Part shown: positions 33,531 to 42,946 of the stretch, one piece after another | Numbering within the stretch: position 1 is the stretch's first letter | How the letters are laid out: each line of letters opens with the position of its first letter | NCBI GenBank assembly: GCA_019747905.1 | Contig: JAIEQG010000157.1 | Coordinates: 1-54,461 of the forward strand | Origin: Burkholderiales bacterium | GTDB lineage: Bacteria; Pseudomonadota; Gammaproteobacteria; Burkholderiales; Ga0077523 | Direction: 5' to 3' | DNA: 54,461 nucleotides | Program-made: the position numbers and the translations under genes | The notes under the pieces: model-generated | What the model saw: the letters and a program-made list of their open reading frames with translations, nothing else | Told to the model about the DNA's origin: nothing | Databases searched by the model: none

Positions 33531-34166
33531 TCAAATAAATGTCTTTTCTTTCCAGAGTCTTGAAAGTTCTTTTTCAACCGATTTCTTAACTTCATCCGGC
33601 CGCTGCCCGGCATCGACGACGCGAATACGCGCCGGATAGCGCACCGCCAGATCGCGGTACGCCAGCCGCACCTTCTCATGGAAGGCTCTCTCCTCCCCTT
33701 CGAATCGGTCAGCGGGACTACGGTTACCCACGCGCTCCTGGGCGGTGGCGACGCTCACATCGAACAGGAAAGTGAGATCAGGTTCGAGGCCCTGCTGCAC
33801 CCAATCGGCCAGACGCTCGATCCGCTCCATCGGTACACCGCGCCCACCGCCCTGGTAGGCGCGCGTGGCATCGGTGAAGCGGTCGCAGAGCACCCATTCG
33901 CCCCGCTCCAGCGCCGGCACGATCGTGCGCGCGATATGCTCGCGTCGGGCGGCGAACATCAGCAGGGTCTCGGTCTCCGGGTTCATGTCCGACGTCCGGT
34001 CGAGCAGCAGCTTGCGGATGGCTTCGCCAATGGGCGTTCCGCCGGGTTCACGCGTCACTACCACCGTCAATCCGTGCCCTTTCAGCCAGGCCTGCACGGT
34101 CTCGAGGTGCGTGCTCTTGCCGGCGCCGTCGATCCCCTCGAAGGTGATCAGTCTGCCGCGCGTCAT
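33531..34166 (-). CDS. tmk: Thymidylate kinase
   Basis: A 211-residue dTMP kinase, the last step specific to dTTP supply. The P-loop is FEGIDGAGKST, the DR(Y/F) motif is CDRFTDATRAYQGGGRG, and the REPGGTPIGEAIR substrate loop is clear. The last ~20 codons (VKKSVEKELSRLWKEKTFI) are unusually AT-rich for this genome. The ATG at 34166 overlaps the mltG stop. Confidence 0.95.
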   Translation of the reverse strand: MTRGRLITFEGIDGAGKSTHLETVQAWLKGHGLTVVVTREPGGTPIGEAIRKLLLDRTSDMNPETETLLMFAARREHIARTIVPALERGEWVLCDRFTDATRAYQGGGRGVPMERIERLADWVQQGLEPDLTFLFDVSVATAQERVGNRSPADRFEGEERAFHEKVRLAYRDLAVRYPARIRVVDAGQRPDEVKKSVEKELSRLWKEKTFI

Positions 34167-35209
34167 CGTCGCTGAAACCGGTCCACGGCCCGATTGTGCT
34201 CCTTCAGTGTCTGGGAGAAGTGCGAGCTGCCATCGCCGCGCGCAACGAAGTAGAGCGCACGCGAATTGGCTGGCTTCGCCGTTGCCGCGAGGGCCGCTTC
34301 GCCCGGTAGCGCGATCGGCGTCGGCGGAAGTCCGCCCCGTGTGTAAGTGTTATACAGAGTGTCGGTCTCGAGGTCTCGGCGGCGCAGGTTGCCGTCGAAG
34401 CGTGCTCCAAGTCCGTAGATCACCGTCGGATCCGTCTGCAGCCGCATCCCGATCCTCAGCCGGTTCATGAACACCGCTGCGATGAGAGTCCGGTCTTCGG
34501 GCGCGCCGGTCTCTTTCTCGACGATGGATGCGAGCGTCAGAAGGTCGTAGGGAGCGTTGAGCGGCAGCCCCGGCGCCCGGTTTTCCCAGTTGGCCCGCAA
34601 CCGTTCTCGCATACGGGCGTGGGCCATGCGCAATACCACCACGTCGCTTACGCCTACGCTGAAGCGGTACGTGTCCGGAAAGAACCACCCTTCTGCCCGG
34701 GTTTCAGCTGCCCCGATCCGCTTGAGGACCTCGCGTTCCGACAGATCGCGTGTGTCATGGCGCAGGCCGGGATGGGCGTCGAGCGCGGCACGCATTTGCC
34801 GGAAGGTCCAGCCCTCGATGAACTTGATCTCGTCGTGCAAGGCCTCGCCTCGCACCATGCGATCCAGCAGTCCGTTGGGCGTCATCTCCGGCGTCACTTC
34901 GTACACGCCTGCCTGGAGAGACTCGCCCAGCCCGCGCGCCCGACCGAGCACCGTGAATGCCCACGGCACGACGATCACACCCTTGCGCGCGAGTTGACGC
35001 GAGATCGACTTGAGCCCGCTGCCTGGGTCCACCGAAACCCGCACGGCACCGCCGGCATGGCCGAACGGTGCGGTTGCGTAGTACAGGAACCCGCCGACGG
35101 TCGTAGCGATAGCCAGCACCGCCAGCACTGCGAGCAGCACCCAGCGCCGCCTGTGCGGTGCGGCCTGCGGCTCGATCCTGCGCGGCTTTCTTCCCGTCGG
35201 ACGCGCCAT
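34163..35209 (-). CDS. mltG: Endolytic murein transglycosylase MltG
   Basis: A 348-residue inner-membrane enzyme that cuts nascent glycan strands and sets their length. A basic cytoplasmic N-terminus, one transmembrane helix (about residues 23-44), a LysM-like region (VSVDPGSGLKSISRQLARKGVI) and the YceG domain follow. The catalytic Glu is in ASIVEKETG near residue 231. NTYTRGGLPPTPIALPG is the other family signature. It is downstream of fabF and coupled to tmk; ygfZ, often next to mltG, is elsewhere (4429-5421). Confidence 0.94.
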   Translation of the reverse strand: MARPTGRKPRRIEPQAAPHRRRWVLLAVLAVLAIATTVGGFLYYATAPFGHAGGAVRVSVDPGSGLKSISRQLARKGVIVVPWAFTVLGRARGLGESLQAGVYEVTPEMTPNGLLDRMVRGEALHDEIKFIEGWTFRQMRAALDAHPGLRHDTRDLSEREVLKRIGAAETRAEGWFFPDTYRFSVGVSDVVVLRMAHARMRERLRANWENRAPGLPLNAPYDLLTLASIVEKETGAPEDRTLIAAVFMNRLRIGMRLQTDPTVIYGLGARFDGNLRRRDLETDTLYNTYTRGGLPPTPIALPGEAALAATAKPANSRALYFVARGDGSSHFSQTLKEHNRAVDRFQRR

Positions 35210-35263
35210 CGGTCAGGTTGCGGGCACGACGGACCGGCGCTCGCCGGGGCGTCCCCGGTGGGC

Positions 35264-36502
35264 TTAGACCGCCTTGAAGACCAGGGTGCCGTTGGTGCCG
35301 CCGAACCCGAAGGAATTCGACATCGCCACGTTGATCTTCATCTGCCGTGCCGCATTCGGCACGAAGTCGAGATCGCAGGCCGGATCACGCTGGTGGAGAT
35401 TGATCGTCGGCGGCGCTACCTGATCGCGAATCGCCAACGCCGAGAAGACCGCTTCGATGCCGCCGGCAGCGCCGAGCAGATGACCGGTCATGGACTTGGT
35501 GGAACTCACCGCGAGCTTGGCCGCGTGGTCGCCGAAGTAGCGCTTGATCGCGACTGTTTCCGCGACGTCGCCCAGCGGCGTGGACGTCCCATGGGCATTG
35601 ACGTAGTCGATGGCCTCCGGATTCATGCCGGCATTGCGCATGGCATTGCGCATGCAGCGATAGGCGCCGTCACCGTCTTCGCACGGCGCGGTCATGTGGT
35701 TGGCATCGGCGCTCATGCCGTAGCCCGCGAGCTCGCAATAGATCCTGGCGCCGCGTTGCTTCGCGTGCTCGTACTCTTCCAGCACCACCACGCCGGCGCC
35801 TTCGCCGAGAACGAAGCCATCGCGCTCGACGTCCCACGGCCGGCTTGCACCGGCGGGGTCGTCGTTGCGGGTCGACAGCGCTTTCGGCGCGGTGAAACCG
35901 CCGACACCGAGCGGGCTGATGGTGGATTCGGCGCCGCCGGCGACGACCACGTCGGCATCGCCGTACTCGATCAACCGGCCGCCCTCACCGATCGAATGAG
36001 TGGAGGTGGTACAGGCGGTCACGATCGCGAGGTTCGGTCCCTTGAATCCGTGGGTGATGGAGAGAACGCCTGCGATCATGTTGATGATGCTGCCCGGCAC
36101 GAAGAAGGGCGAGATCTTGCGTGGGCCGCCTTCGGCCACCGCTTCCTTCGTCTCCTCGATGAGCGGCAGCCCGCCGATGCCGGACCCGATCACCACACCG
36201 ATGCGCTCGGCATTTTCCGGAGTGGCCACGATGCCGGCATCCGCGATGGCTTCGGATGCCGCCGCCAGGCCGTAGTGGATGAAGGTATCGAGCCGGCGGA
36301 CTTCCTTGGCCGGCATGTACTTGGCTGGGTCGAAGCCCTTCACCTCCCCGGCGATGCGCGACGGAAAGGCGCTGGCGTCGAACCGGGTGATTGCGGTGAT
36401 TCCGGAGCGCCCGGCGATGATGTTGCCCCAGGCTTCCGGCACTCCTATGCCGGTCGGGCAGACGATACCGAGACCGGTAACGACGACTCTGCGTCTGGAC
36501 AA
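35264..36502 (-). CDS. fabF: 3-oxoacyl-[acyl-carrier-protein] synthase II
   Basis: A 412-residue elongating condensing enzyme of type II fatty acid synthesis. The Cys-His-His triad is visible in VTACTTSTHSIGEG, NAHGTSTPLGD and STKSMTGHLLGAAG. The start is probably TTG at 36502, giving the usual MSRRRVVVTGLG N-terminus with GGAG six bases ahead; no ATG or GTG is available near. It follows acpP, and the order fabH-fabD-fabG-acpP-fabF is the standard cluster. Confidence 0.96.
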   Translation of the reverse strand: MSRRRVVVTGLGIVCPTGIGVPEAWGNIIAGRSGITAITRFDASAFPSRIAGEVKGFDPAKYMPAKEVRRLDTFIHYGLAAASEAIADAGIVATPENAERIGVVIGSGIGGLPLIEETKEAVAEGGPRKISPFFVPGSIINMIAGVLSITHGFKGPNLAIVTACTTSTHSIGEGGRLIEYGDADVVVAGGAESTISPLGVGGFTAPKALSTRNDDPAGASRPWDVERDGFVLGEGAGVVVLEEYEHAKQRGARIYCELAGYGMSADANHMTAPCEDGDGAYRCMRNAMRNAGMNPEAIDYVNAHGTSTPLGDVAETVAIKRYFGDHAAKLAVSSTKSMTGHLLGAAGGIEAVFSALAIRDQVAPPTINLHQRDPACDLDFVPNAARQMKINVAMSNSFGFGGTNGTLVFKAV

Positions 36503-36547
36503 TGCTGCTCCGGGAGGAAAGCGCGCCGTTGGGCGGCGCGCGGGACG

Positions 36548-36784
36548 TCAGTTGACGTGCGCGTTGACGTAGTCGATGGCTTGCTGGACGGAAGTGATCT
36601 TCTCGGCCTCCTCGTCCGGGATCTCGCACTCGAATTCTTCCTCGAGCGCCATCACGAGCTCCACGGTATCGAGCGAATCGGCGCCGAGATCGTCGACGAA
36701 GGTGGACTCGGTCTTGATGTCCGCTTCGTTCACTCCGAGCTGCTCGGCGACGATGCGCTTGACACGCTGTTCTACGCTATCCAT
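36548..36784 (-). CDS. acpP: Acyl carrier protein
   Basis: A 78-residue acidic carrier protein. Ser of the DSLD motif ([22 protein letters not shown]) receives 4'-phosphopantetheine from AcpS (gene at 15960). The start [16 protein letters not shown] is canonical and AAGGA precedes it. It sits between fabG and fabF with a 168-base gap upstream that holds a likely own promoter. Confidence 0.97.
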   Translation of the reverse strand: MDSVEQRVKRIVAEQLGVNEADIKTESTFVDDLGADSLDTVELVMALEEEFECEIPDEEAEKITSVQQAIDYVNAHVN

Positions 36785-36898
36785 TGATCTGTCCTTCCCT
36801 TCAGGTGGATGAGTCTCCCCGGGCCTGCATCCCGAAACTGCCAGGAGCGCAAAAATCTAATCTGCCCGCTGCCCGGCGGCTCGCCGAACAAGGCCCGC

Positions 36899-36925
36899 AT
36901 TTTACCAAATCTCGCGCGCGTGCAA
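36899..36925 (-). promoter_or_regulatory. Probable promoter of acpP-fabF
   Basis: On the minus strand, TTGCAC (36925-36920) and TAAAAT (36904-36899) are 15 bases apart, in the gap after fabG. The spacing is short by one or two bases. A second AT-rich patch (TTAGATTTTTG near 36855) follows in the leader. Confidence 0.5.
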
Positions 36926-36952
36926 TGACGTGTGCGGGTCATTTTTCCTGCG

Positions 36953-37693
36953 TCAATCCATGAACATGCCGCCGTTGACATGGATCGTACTGCCAGTGAT
37001 GTAGCCTGCGCCATCGGAAGCGAGAAAACCCGCGGCTGCCGCGATCTCCTGCACCGTCCCGAAGCGCCCGAGCGGCACCTGGCCCAGCAGTGCCTGTTTC
37101 TGGGTTTCGGCGAGCGATTTGGTCATGTCGGTGTCGATGAACCCCGGCGCGATGCAGTTGACCGTGATGTTGCGGCTGCCGACCTCGCGTGCCAGCGACT
37201 TGCTGAACCCGACCATGCCGGCCTTCGCCGCGGCGTAGTTGGCCTGCCCCGCGTTGCCCATGCTGCCCACCACCGAGGTGACGTTGATGATGCGGCCCCA
37301 GCGGGCCTTCATCATGGCACGCAGCACCAGCTTAGACAGCAGATAGATCGGACGCAGGTTGGTGGCCATGACCCGGTCCCATTCCTCGTCCTTCATGCGC
37401 AACAGCAGGTTGTCGGCGGTGATGCCGGCGTTGTTCACCAGGATCGCGACGTCACCGAAACGCTGCGTGACCTCGGCGAGCACCGCCTCGCAACGCGCCG
37501 GGTCGTTCACGTCCAGCACGAAGCCTGCGCCGGTTCCACCGGCAGCTGCTATGGCGGCACCGATGCCGTCCGCGCCCGCCTGGCTCGTCGCCGTGCCGGC
37601 GACCCTCGCCCCTGCCCTGCCCAATTCGAGCGCGATCGCTTGTCCTATGCCGCGCGAAGCGCCAGTCACCAGCGCCACCTTGCCGTTCAACAT
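36953..37693 (-). CDS. fabG: 3-oxoacyl-[acyl-carrier-protein] reductase
   Basis: A 246-residue NADPH-dependent short-chain reductase of fatty acid elongation. The cofactor motif is TGASRGIGQA, the NNAG motif is ILVNNAGITADN, and the catalytic Ser-Tyr-Lys are in NVTSVVGSMG and QANYAAAKAG. The ATG at 37693 follows GAGGTG and gives the normal N-terminus (MLNGKVALVTG). Oddity: the repeat unit upstream is in the same frame, so starting at ATG 37780 would add 29 residues. Confidence 0.96.
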   Translation of the reverse strand: MLNGKVALVTGASRGIGQAIALELGRAGARVAGTATSQAGADGIGAAIAAAGGTGAGFVLDVNDPARCEAVLAEVTQRFGDVAILVNNAGITADNLLLRMKDEEWDRVMATNLRPIYLLSKLVLRAMMKARWGRIINVTSVVGSMGNAGQANYAAAKAGMVGFSKSLAREVGSRNITVNCIAPGFIDTDMTKSLAETQKQALLGQVPLGRFGTVQEIAAAAGFLASDGAGYITGSTIHVNGGMFMD

Positions 37694-37780
37694 CGTCACC
37701 TCAGAACCTCGCCGGGCCGCCCCAAGAGGGCTCGCACCCTCGGGGGGAGAGGCCGAAGGCCTATCGGGGGGGGTACTCAT
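37694..37780 (-). repeat. Intergenic repeat copy between fabD and fabG, in frame with fabG
   Basis: It shares the core of the 4120-4427 units (CGGGCCGCCCCAAGAGGGCT, then a C/G run, then GGCC-GGCC). It opens with ATG 37780, overlapping the fabD stop as ATGA, and reads MSTPPDRPSASPPEGASPLG through GSEVT straight into the fabG ATG with no stop. Confidence 0.75.
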
Positions 37781-38709
37781 CTCTTGAGAGCCTGGACGGT
37801 TTCCGCGATGGCTGCCGACGACGACAGCGTGAACGCCGTCACCTGGGGAGCGATCCGCTTCACCATGCCTTGCAGCACCTTGCCAGGGCCGCACTCGACG
37901 ATGTGCGTGGCGCCCTGATCGGCCATGGCGGTCACGGTCTCGATCCATCGTACCGGGTTGTGGAGCTGACGCACCAGTGCGTCGGCGATCGCTTTCGGTT
38001 CTCGCGGTGCGGCGACATCCGCGTTGTTGATCACTGGGATCGACGGCGCCGCGATCGGCACGGATGCGAGCCTCGCCGCCAGTTTCTCCGCTGCGGGACG
38101 CATCAGGCTGCAATGCGACGGCACGCTCATCGGCAGCAGGATGGCGCGTTTGGCGCCCTTCGCTTTCGCCGCTTCGATCGCACGCTCGACCGCGGTGCGC
38201 GCGCCGGCGATGACGATCTGGCCGGGTGCATTGAGATTGGCGGCTTCGACTGCTTCGCCTTGTGCAGCTTCTGCACAGGCTTCGCGGATCTTCGCCTCGT
38301 CGAGGCCGAGGATGGCCGCGATGCCACCTGCGCCTTCGGGGACGGCGGCCTGCATCGCTTCGGCGCGCGCCTGTACCAACCGCAGCGCGTCGGCAAAGGT
38401 GAACGCGCCAGCGACCACCAGCGCGGCATACTCCCCGAGGCTGTGTCCCGCCACCAGAGCCGGCGCCGGCCCGCCGGCAGCGTGCCACGCGCGGTACACC
38501 GCGACATCCGCTGCCAGCATGACGGGCTGAGTGTTCACCGTCTGATTGAGATCCGCTTCAGGTCCGGAACTCGCGAGCGCGGCAAGATCGCGACCCAGCA
38601 CATCCGACGCCTCCCGCATGGTGGCCGCGACCGCGGGGTGCTCGGCGTATGCGGCCAACATGCCTACCGATTGCGATCCTTGGCCGGGAAAAACGAAAGC
38701 TAGTTTCAT
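37777..38709 (-). CDS. fabD: Malonyl-CoA:ACP transacylase
   Basis: A 310-residue enzyme that loads malonyl groups on ACP. The nucleophile Ser is in VAGHSLGEYAALVVAG, the Arg that binds the malonate carboxylate is in LVQARAEAMQ, and the His is in MSVPSHCSLM. FVFPGQGSQSVGM is the canonical N-terminus, from the ATG at 38709. It lies 25 bases after fabH. Confidence 0.96.
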   Translation of the reverse strand: MKLAFVFPGQGSQSVGMLAAYAEHPAVAATMREASDVLGRDLAALASSGPEADLNQTVNTQPVMLAADVAVYRAWHAAGGPAPALVAGHSLGEYAALVVAGAFTFADALRLVQARAEAMQAAVPEGAGGIAAILGLDEAKIREACAEAAQGEAVEAANLNAPGQIVIAGARTAVERAIEAAKAKGAKRAILLPMSVPSHCSLMRPAAEKLAARLASVPIAAPSIPVINNADVAAPREPKAIADALVRQLHNPVRWIETVTAMADQGATHIVECGPGKVLQGMVKRIAPQVTAFTLSSSAAIAETVQALKR

Positions 38710-38734
38710 GAGTGGATTCGAATTGGGTGTCCGA

Positions 38735-39694
38735 TTACCAGCGCAGTGCCACCGCGCCCCAGGTGAAGCCGCCGCCCACGCCTTCGAGCAGCACGTGGTG
38801 CCCCGCGCGGATGCGACCGTCGCGCACCGCCACGTCGAGTGCCAGGGGAATCGAGGCCGCCGACGTGTTGCCGTGACGATCCACCGTCGCCACCACCTTG
38901 TCCATGCCGAGCCCCAGCTTCTTCGCGGCGGCTTCGATGATGCGGATGTTCGCCTGGTGCGGAATGAGCCAATCCACCTGCGACTTGGCGAGACCGGCGG
39001 CCGGCAGCACCTCATCCGCCACTTCGCCGAGCACTCGGACAGCCAGCTTGAACACGGCACTGCCGTCCATCGACACGAAAGGCGAACCTTCGACTCGACC
39101 GTCGCAGACCGTACCAGGCACGGAGAGGATTCCGGTGTGCGCGCCGTCGGCGTGCAACCTGGCCGCGAGTACACCCGGGGTATCGCTGCTCGACAGCACC
39201 ACCGCGCCGGCGCCGTCGCCGAACAGTACGCATGTACCGCGATCTTTCCAGTCGAGGATGCGCGAGAAGACTTCGGTACCCACCACCAACGCGTGCTTGC
39301 AATGGCCCGCCTTGACGTACATGTCGGCCGTGGCGAGCGCGTAGACGAAGCCGGTGCAGACCGCCTGCACGTCGAAGGCCGGACAGCCGTGGATGCCGAG
39401 CTTCGATTGCAGCAGGCATGCCGTGCTCGGAAAGATCATGTCGGGCGTGGTCGTGGCGAGCACGATCAAGCCGATATCGGATGGCTGGAGACCGGCGGCT
39501 TCGATCGCCCGGCGCGAGGCGTGCAAGGCGAGATCGCTCGCCAGTTCGTCGGACGCTGCGATATGGCGCTCGCGTATCCCCGAGCGCGTGAAGATCCACT
39601 CGTCCGAGGTGTCCACCATGGACTCGAGGTCCTTGTTGGTGAGCACCTTCGCCGGCAGGTACGACCCGGTGCCGGTGATCCGCGAGAAGGTCAC
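38735..39694 (-). CDS. fabH: 3-oxoacyl-[acyl-carrier-protein] synthase III
   Basis: A 319-residue condensing enzyme that starts fatty acid synthesis from acetyl-CoA and malonyl-ACP. The Cys-His-Asn triad is in [23 protein letters not shown] and [15 protein letters not shown]. The start is GTG at 39694, overlapping the plsX stop (GTGA), which gives the usual short N-terminus ([13 protein letters not shown]). Confidence 0.96.
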   Translation of the reverse strand: MTFSRITGTGSYLPAKVLTNKDLESMVDTSDEWIFTRSGIRERHIAASDELASDLALHASRRAIEAAGLQPSDIGLIVLATTTPDMIFPSTACLLQSKLGIHGCPAFDVQAVCTGFVYALATADMYVKAGHCKHALVVGTEVFSRILDWKDRGTCVLFGDGAGAVVLSSSDTPGVLAARLHADGAHTGILSVPGTVCDGRVEGSPFVSMDGSAVFKLAVRVLGEVADEVLPAAGLAKSQVDWLIPHQANIRIIEAAAKKLGLGMDKVVATVDRHGNTSAASIPLALDVAVRDGRIRAGHHVLLEGVGGGFTWGAVALRW

Positions 39695-40710
39695 GTCGCG
39701 ACCTCGACCTGCAGCGTCTGCAGGCGCGCGCTGATGAGGACCGGCAGTTCGCTTTTCGCCTCTTCATACGCCCGGCTGATCGCGAACTGGAAGCCGAAGC
39801 TGTCGGCGGAGCCGTGGCTCTTCACGACGATGCCGCGCAGCCCCAGCAGGCTCGCTCCGTTGTAGCGGCGATGGTCGACGCGGCGCTTGAACGCATTGAT
39901 CACCGGCAGTGCCAGGATCGCGGACAACCTGGTGATGAGGTTGCGCTTGAACTCCTCGCGCAGGTAGGCCGCCAGCATCTGCGCAAGACCCTCCGAGGTC
40001 TTGAGCGCTACGTTGCCGACGAAGCCGTCGCAGACGACCACGTCCGTGGTGCCCTTGTAGATGTCGTCGCCTTCGATGTTGCCGTAGAAATTGAGGCCGC
40101 TGCCGCGCAGCAGTTCACCGGCGTCCTTGACGACGTCATTGCCTTTGATCTCCTCCTCGCCGATGTTGAGCAGACCCACCGACGGACGTTCGCTGTGGTC
40201 CATGGCACTGGCGAGCGCCGTGCCCATGATCGCGAACTGGAACAGGTGCTCGGCCGTGCAGTTCACGTTCGCTCCCAGGTCCAGCACGAGGGTGTGACCG
40301 TGTTGCGTCGGCAGTACCGACGCGATCGCAGGCCGCTCGATCCCGGGCAGCATCTTGAGGACGAAGCGGGCCATCGCCATCAGCGCACCGGTGTTGCCGG
40401 CGCTGACGCAGCAATCGGCTTCGCCGGCCTTCACCAGGTCGATCGCCAGTCGCATGGACGATTCGCGCTTGCCGCGCAATGCACTGGCCGGAGCCTCGTC
40501 CATCTCCACCACTTCGGGCGCGTGGACCACCCGCACGCGCGGTCCGGGCGACGCATGGGCCGCTGCCAGGGCCTTGTCGACCACCTCCTGCGGGCCGACG
40601 AGGATCATCGCCGCATCGTCGTGCCGAGCGAGAAACTCGAGTGCCGCCGGTACCGTCACGTGGGGGCCGTGATCGCCGCCCATGCAATCCACCGCGACGC
40701 GAATCGTCAT
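39691..40710 (-). CDS. plsX: Phosphate acyltransferase PlsX
   Basis: A 339-residue peripheral membrane enzyme that converts acyl-ACP to acyl phosphate for phosphatidic acid synthesis. Signature segments are [34 protein letters not shown] and [16 protein letters not shown]. It is coupled to fabH and follows rpmF, the common yceD-rpmF-plsX-fabH order. Confidence 0.95.
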   Translation of the reverse strand: MTIRVAVDCMGGDHGPHVTVPAALEFLARHDDAAMILVGPQEVVDKALAAAHASPGPRVRVVHAPEVVEMDEAPASALRGKRESSMRLAIDLVKAGEADCCVSAGNTGALMAMARFVLKMLPGIERPAIASVLPTQHGHTLVLDLGANVNCTAEHLFQFAIMGTALASAMDHSERPSVGLLNIGEEEIKGNDVVKDAGELLRGSGLNFYGNIEGDDIYKGTTDVVVCDGFVGNVALKTSEGLAQMLAAYLREEFKRNLITRLSAILALPVINAFKRRVDHRRYNGASLLGLRGIVVKSHGSADSFGFQFAISRAYEEAKSELPVLISARLQTLQVEVAT

Positions 40711-40832
40711 GGGGACGGGAGTTCAGTCACTCCGGCGCGGGGCGAGTGCCACCGTGTCACCGCGGAGCGCCGATGGGCTCCGGGGCTTACGTGTCGCGCG
40801 CTGCACCGATCGGGCTCGATGCCGCGCAAGGC

Positions 40833-41012
40833 TTACTCGCCCTTGGCCTTCGCGACTTTGCGACCGCGGTAGTAGCCGCTCGGGCTCACGTGGTGGCGCA
40901 GGTGAACCTCGCCGGTGGTGGGCTCGACCGCGAGAGGCGGATTGGTCAGAAAATCGTGCGACCGATGCATCCCGCGCTTCGACGGCGACTTCTTGTTCTG
41001 CTGGACTGCCAT
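40833..41012 (-). CDS. rpmF: 50S ribosomal protein L32
   Basis: A 59-residue ribosomal protein: [20 protein letters not shown], then [20 protein letters not shown] and [14 protein letters not shown]. The [12 protein letters not shown] segment is diagnostic. No zinc cysteines are present, so this is the cysteine-free type. It lies 37 bases after the DUF177 gene. The 122-base gap to plsX shows nothing recognisable. Confidence 0.96.
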   Translation of the reverse strand: MAVQQNKKSPSKRGMHRSHDFLTNPPLAVEPTTGEVHLRHHVSPSGYYRGRKVAKAKGE

Positions 41013-41049
41013 GACTTGCTCCTTAAGCGCCCCGAACCGGGCGCGCTGC

Positions 41050-41544
41050 TCAATGCTTTTTCAACTGGGACAAGACCGCGAAGGGCCTCGGTTTCCCGGA
41101 ATTCGTACTGCCTGCACCGCCTGCCGGGCATTGATCCGCCGCATGCCGGGGTGCCATCGGGAGGCACAACATCACTTCGTCTTCTACCGTCTCCTCGACA
41201 TCGAGCGGTTGGCCCGCGTCGAGGTAATCCGTTTCCGCTTCCTCCTCGGCGATCTCGCCGAGACCGGATTGTTCCACGAAGACCAGTTCCCGCGTGGAAT
41301 CGACCGGCTGTTCCAATGCCTCGAGACAGCGCTGACAGGTCAGACGCACCGCCCCGCTCACTTCAAGCCGGACTGCCGGCTTGCCGTCGGCACGCTGGTG
41401 GCCAGTGAATCGATATCGCACCGTGCCGGCGTGGTCATGGACCAGATCGCGCAGGCGCGGCAAGGCGGCGACGTCGAATTCCCCCTCCAGCCGACGGGCG
41501 GCTGCTGCAAACTGAACCCCGTCGAGTGTGGCTCGAGCGGACAT
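41050..41544 (-). CDS. yceD: DUF177 / YceD family protein (23S rRNA accumulation protein)
   Basis: A 164-residue YceD-family protein. The pair of cysteines in [15 protein letters not shown] and the acidic [27 protein letters not shown] are the hallmark, ending in LPMAPRHA. The family is linked to 23S rRNA levels and is found upstream of rpmF nearly everywhere. The ATG at 41544 lies ten bases after a near-consensus -10 hexamer, so the leader is very short. First gene of the rpmF-plsX-fab run. Confidence 0.92.
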   Translation of the reverse strand: MSARATLDGVQFAAAARRLEGEFDVAALPRLRDLVHDHAGTVRYRFTGHQRADGKPAVRLEVSGAVRLTCQRCLEALEQPVDSTRELVFVEQSGLGEIAEEEAETDYLDAGQPLDVEETVEDEVMLCLPMAPRHAADQCPAGGAGSTNSGKPRPFAVLSQLKKH

Positions 41545-41553
41545 AAGCGCGGC

Positions 41554-41582
41554 ATACTATTGGCTTTTCCTTTTACTGTCAA
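41554..41582 (-). promoter_or_regulatory. Sigma-70 promoter of the yceD-rpmF-plsX-fab operon
   Basis: On the minus strand TTGACA (41582-41577) and TAGTAT (41559-41554) are 17 bases apart. The -35 is perfect and the spacing ideal. The spacer is AT-rich against a GC-rich background. It overlaps the upstream region of the divergent maf gene. Confidence 0.85.
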
Positions 41583-41590
41583 AAGCGTAG

Positions 41591-42175
41591 ATGGCATCGA
41601 CACCGCGCCTTATCCTCGCCTCCACCTCCCGGTATCGGGCCGAACTCCTGACTCGCCTGGGGTTGCCTTTCGAGGCGGTTGCGCCGGGGGTGGACGAGGC
41701 TACCTTGCCGGGCGAACCGGCGGAAGCGGCCGCGGCGCGGCTCGCCCGGGCCAAGGCACTCGCCGTGGCCGCGCAGCATGCCGACTCGGTCGTGATCGGT
41801 TCGGACCAGGTGGCGGTCTGCGACGGCATGCGCCTCGACAAGCCGGGCGACCGGGTCAACGCCATCCGCCAACTGACGGCCGTCAGCGGCCGGACCGTCG
41901 TCTTCCACACGGCAGTCTGCGTGGTGGGCCCCACGGCTCGCCATGCCGAAACCGTGGTGCCGACCGTGGTGGCATTCCGCACCCTCACACCTGCCGTCAT
42001 CGAGCGCTACGTGGACCGGGAACAACCGTTCGACTGCGCCGGCAGCGCCAAGGCCGAAAGTCTGGGAATCGCACTCATCGCCCGCATGGAGGGCACCGAT
42101 CCGACCGCGCTGATCGGCCTGCCGCTCATCGCACTCACGGACCTGCTGGCGCAGCACGGCCTGCCGGTGCTCTGA
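41591..42175 (+). CDS. maf: Maf-family nucleoside triphosphate pyrophosphatase (YceF type)
   Basis: A 194-residue house-cleaning pyrophosphatase of the Maf/HAM1 group. The N-terminal LILASTSRYRAELLTRLGL loop, VIGSDQVAVCDG and FDCAGSAKAES are the characteristic segments. Its position opposite yceD-rpmF is that of E. coli yceF, which acts on 7-methyl-GTP, so I infer the same activity. It is followed directly by the RsmI-like gene without a gap. Confidence 0.93.
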   Translation: MASTPRLILASTSRYRAELLTRLGLPFEAVAPGVDEATLPGEPAEAAAARLARAKALAVAAQHADSVVIGSDQVAVCDGMRLDKPGDRVNAIRQLTAVSGRTVVFHTAVCVVGPTARHAETVVPTVVAFRTLTPAVIERYVDREQPFDCAGSAKAESLGIALIARMEGTDPTALIGLPLIALTDLLAQHGLPVL

Positions 42176-42946
42176 ATGACCGAAGCGCCACCGCCGGGCC
42201 GCCTGTTCCTCGTGCCCATGCCGCTGGGGCCCGAGGCTGATCCGAAGGCGGTCCTGCCGGCGGCCACCATCGAAGCCGCCGCCGCGCTCAAGCATTTCGT
42301 GGCCGAGAACGCCCGGACTGCCCGACGGTTCCTCGCGCGCCTGCCGCTCGCCGTGCCGGTCCAGCAAGTCAGGTTCGAGGAGCTCAACGAGCACACGCGC
42401 CCCGACGCGCTGCCGGGCCTGCTCGCCCCTCTGTTCGCCGGTTCCGACCTGGGGCTCGTCTCGGAAGCCGGTTGCCCGGCGATCGCCGATCCGGGGGCTG
42501 CCCTGGTCGCGCTGGCGCACGAGCGCGGCATCGTCGTAGTACCGCTGGTGGGACCGAGTGCGATCCTGCTGGCGCTCATGGCCTCGGGGCTCAACGGTCA
42601 GGCCTTTGCCTTCCACGGCTACCTGCCCGTGGAAAGCGCTGCGCGCACTATCAGAATCCGAGAGCTCGAAACCGCGTCCGCGGCCAGCGGGGCGACCCAG
42701 GCGTTCATCGAGACGCCCTACCGTGCGGAGGCCATGTTCGCCGCGCTGCTGGCCACGGCCGACCCGACGACCCGGTTGAGCGTCGCGATCGATCTCACGT
42801 TGCCGGCGGCCTCGGTCGCCACCCACACCGTGGGTGAGTGGCGCCGGCGCCCTAGCCCTGCGCTCGCTTCGCGACCGGCCGTCTTCGCCCTGCTGGCCCA
42901 GGCGCGCGTCAGCGCACGCGCGGCGCGGCAATCCCGCCGAGCTTGA
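42176..42946 (+). CDS. RsmI-like SAM-dependent (tetrapyrrole-methylase fold) methyltransferase
   Basis: A 256-residue protein related to RsmI/YraL, the 16S rRNA C1402 ribose methylase. GLVSEAGCPAIADPGAALVALAHE and LVGPSAILLALMASGLNGQAFAFHGYLP are the family motifs. The usual RsmI N-terminus (YVVATPIGNLxDIT) is replaced by LFLVPMPLG, so it is a paralogue and the methylation target is not certain. The ATG starts on the base after the maf stop. Its 3' end overlaps the convergent sppA by 38 bases. Confidence 0.85.
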   Translation: MTEAPPPGRLFLVPMPLGPEADPKAVLPAATIEAAAALKHFVAENARTARRFLARLPLAVPVQQVRFEELNEHTRPDALPGLLAPLFAGSDLGLVSEAGCPAIADPGAALVALAHERGIVVVPLVGPSAILLALMASGLNGQAFAFHGYLPVESAARTIRIRELETASAASGATQAFIETPYRAEAMFAALLATADPTTRLSVAIDLTLPAASVATHTVGEWRRRPSPALASRPAVFALLAQARVSARAARQSRRA

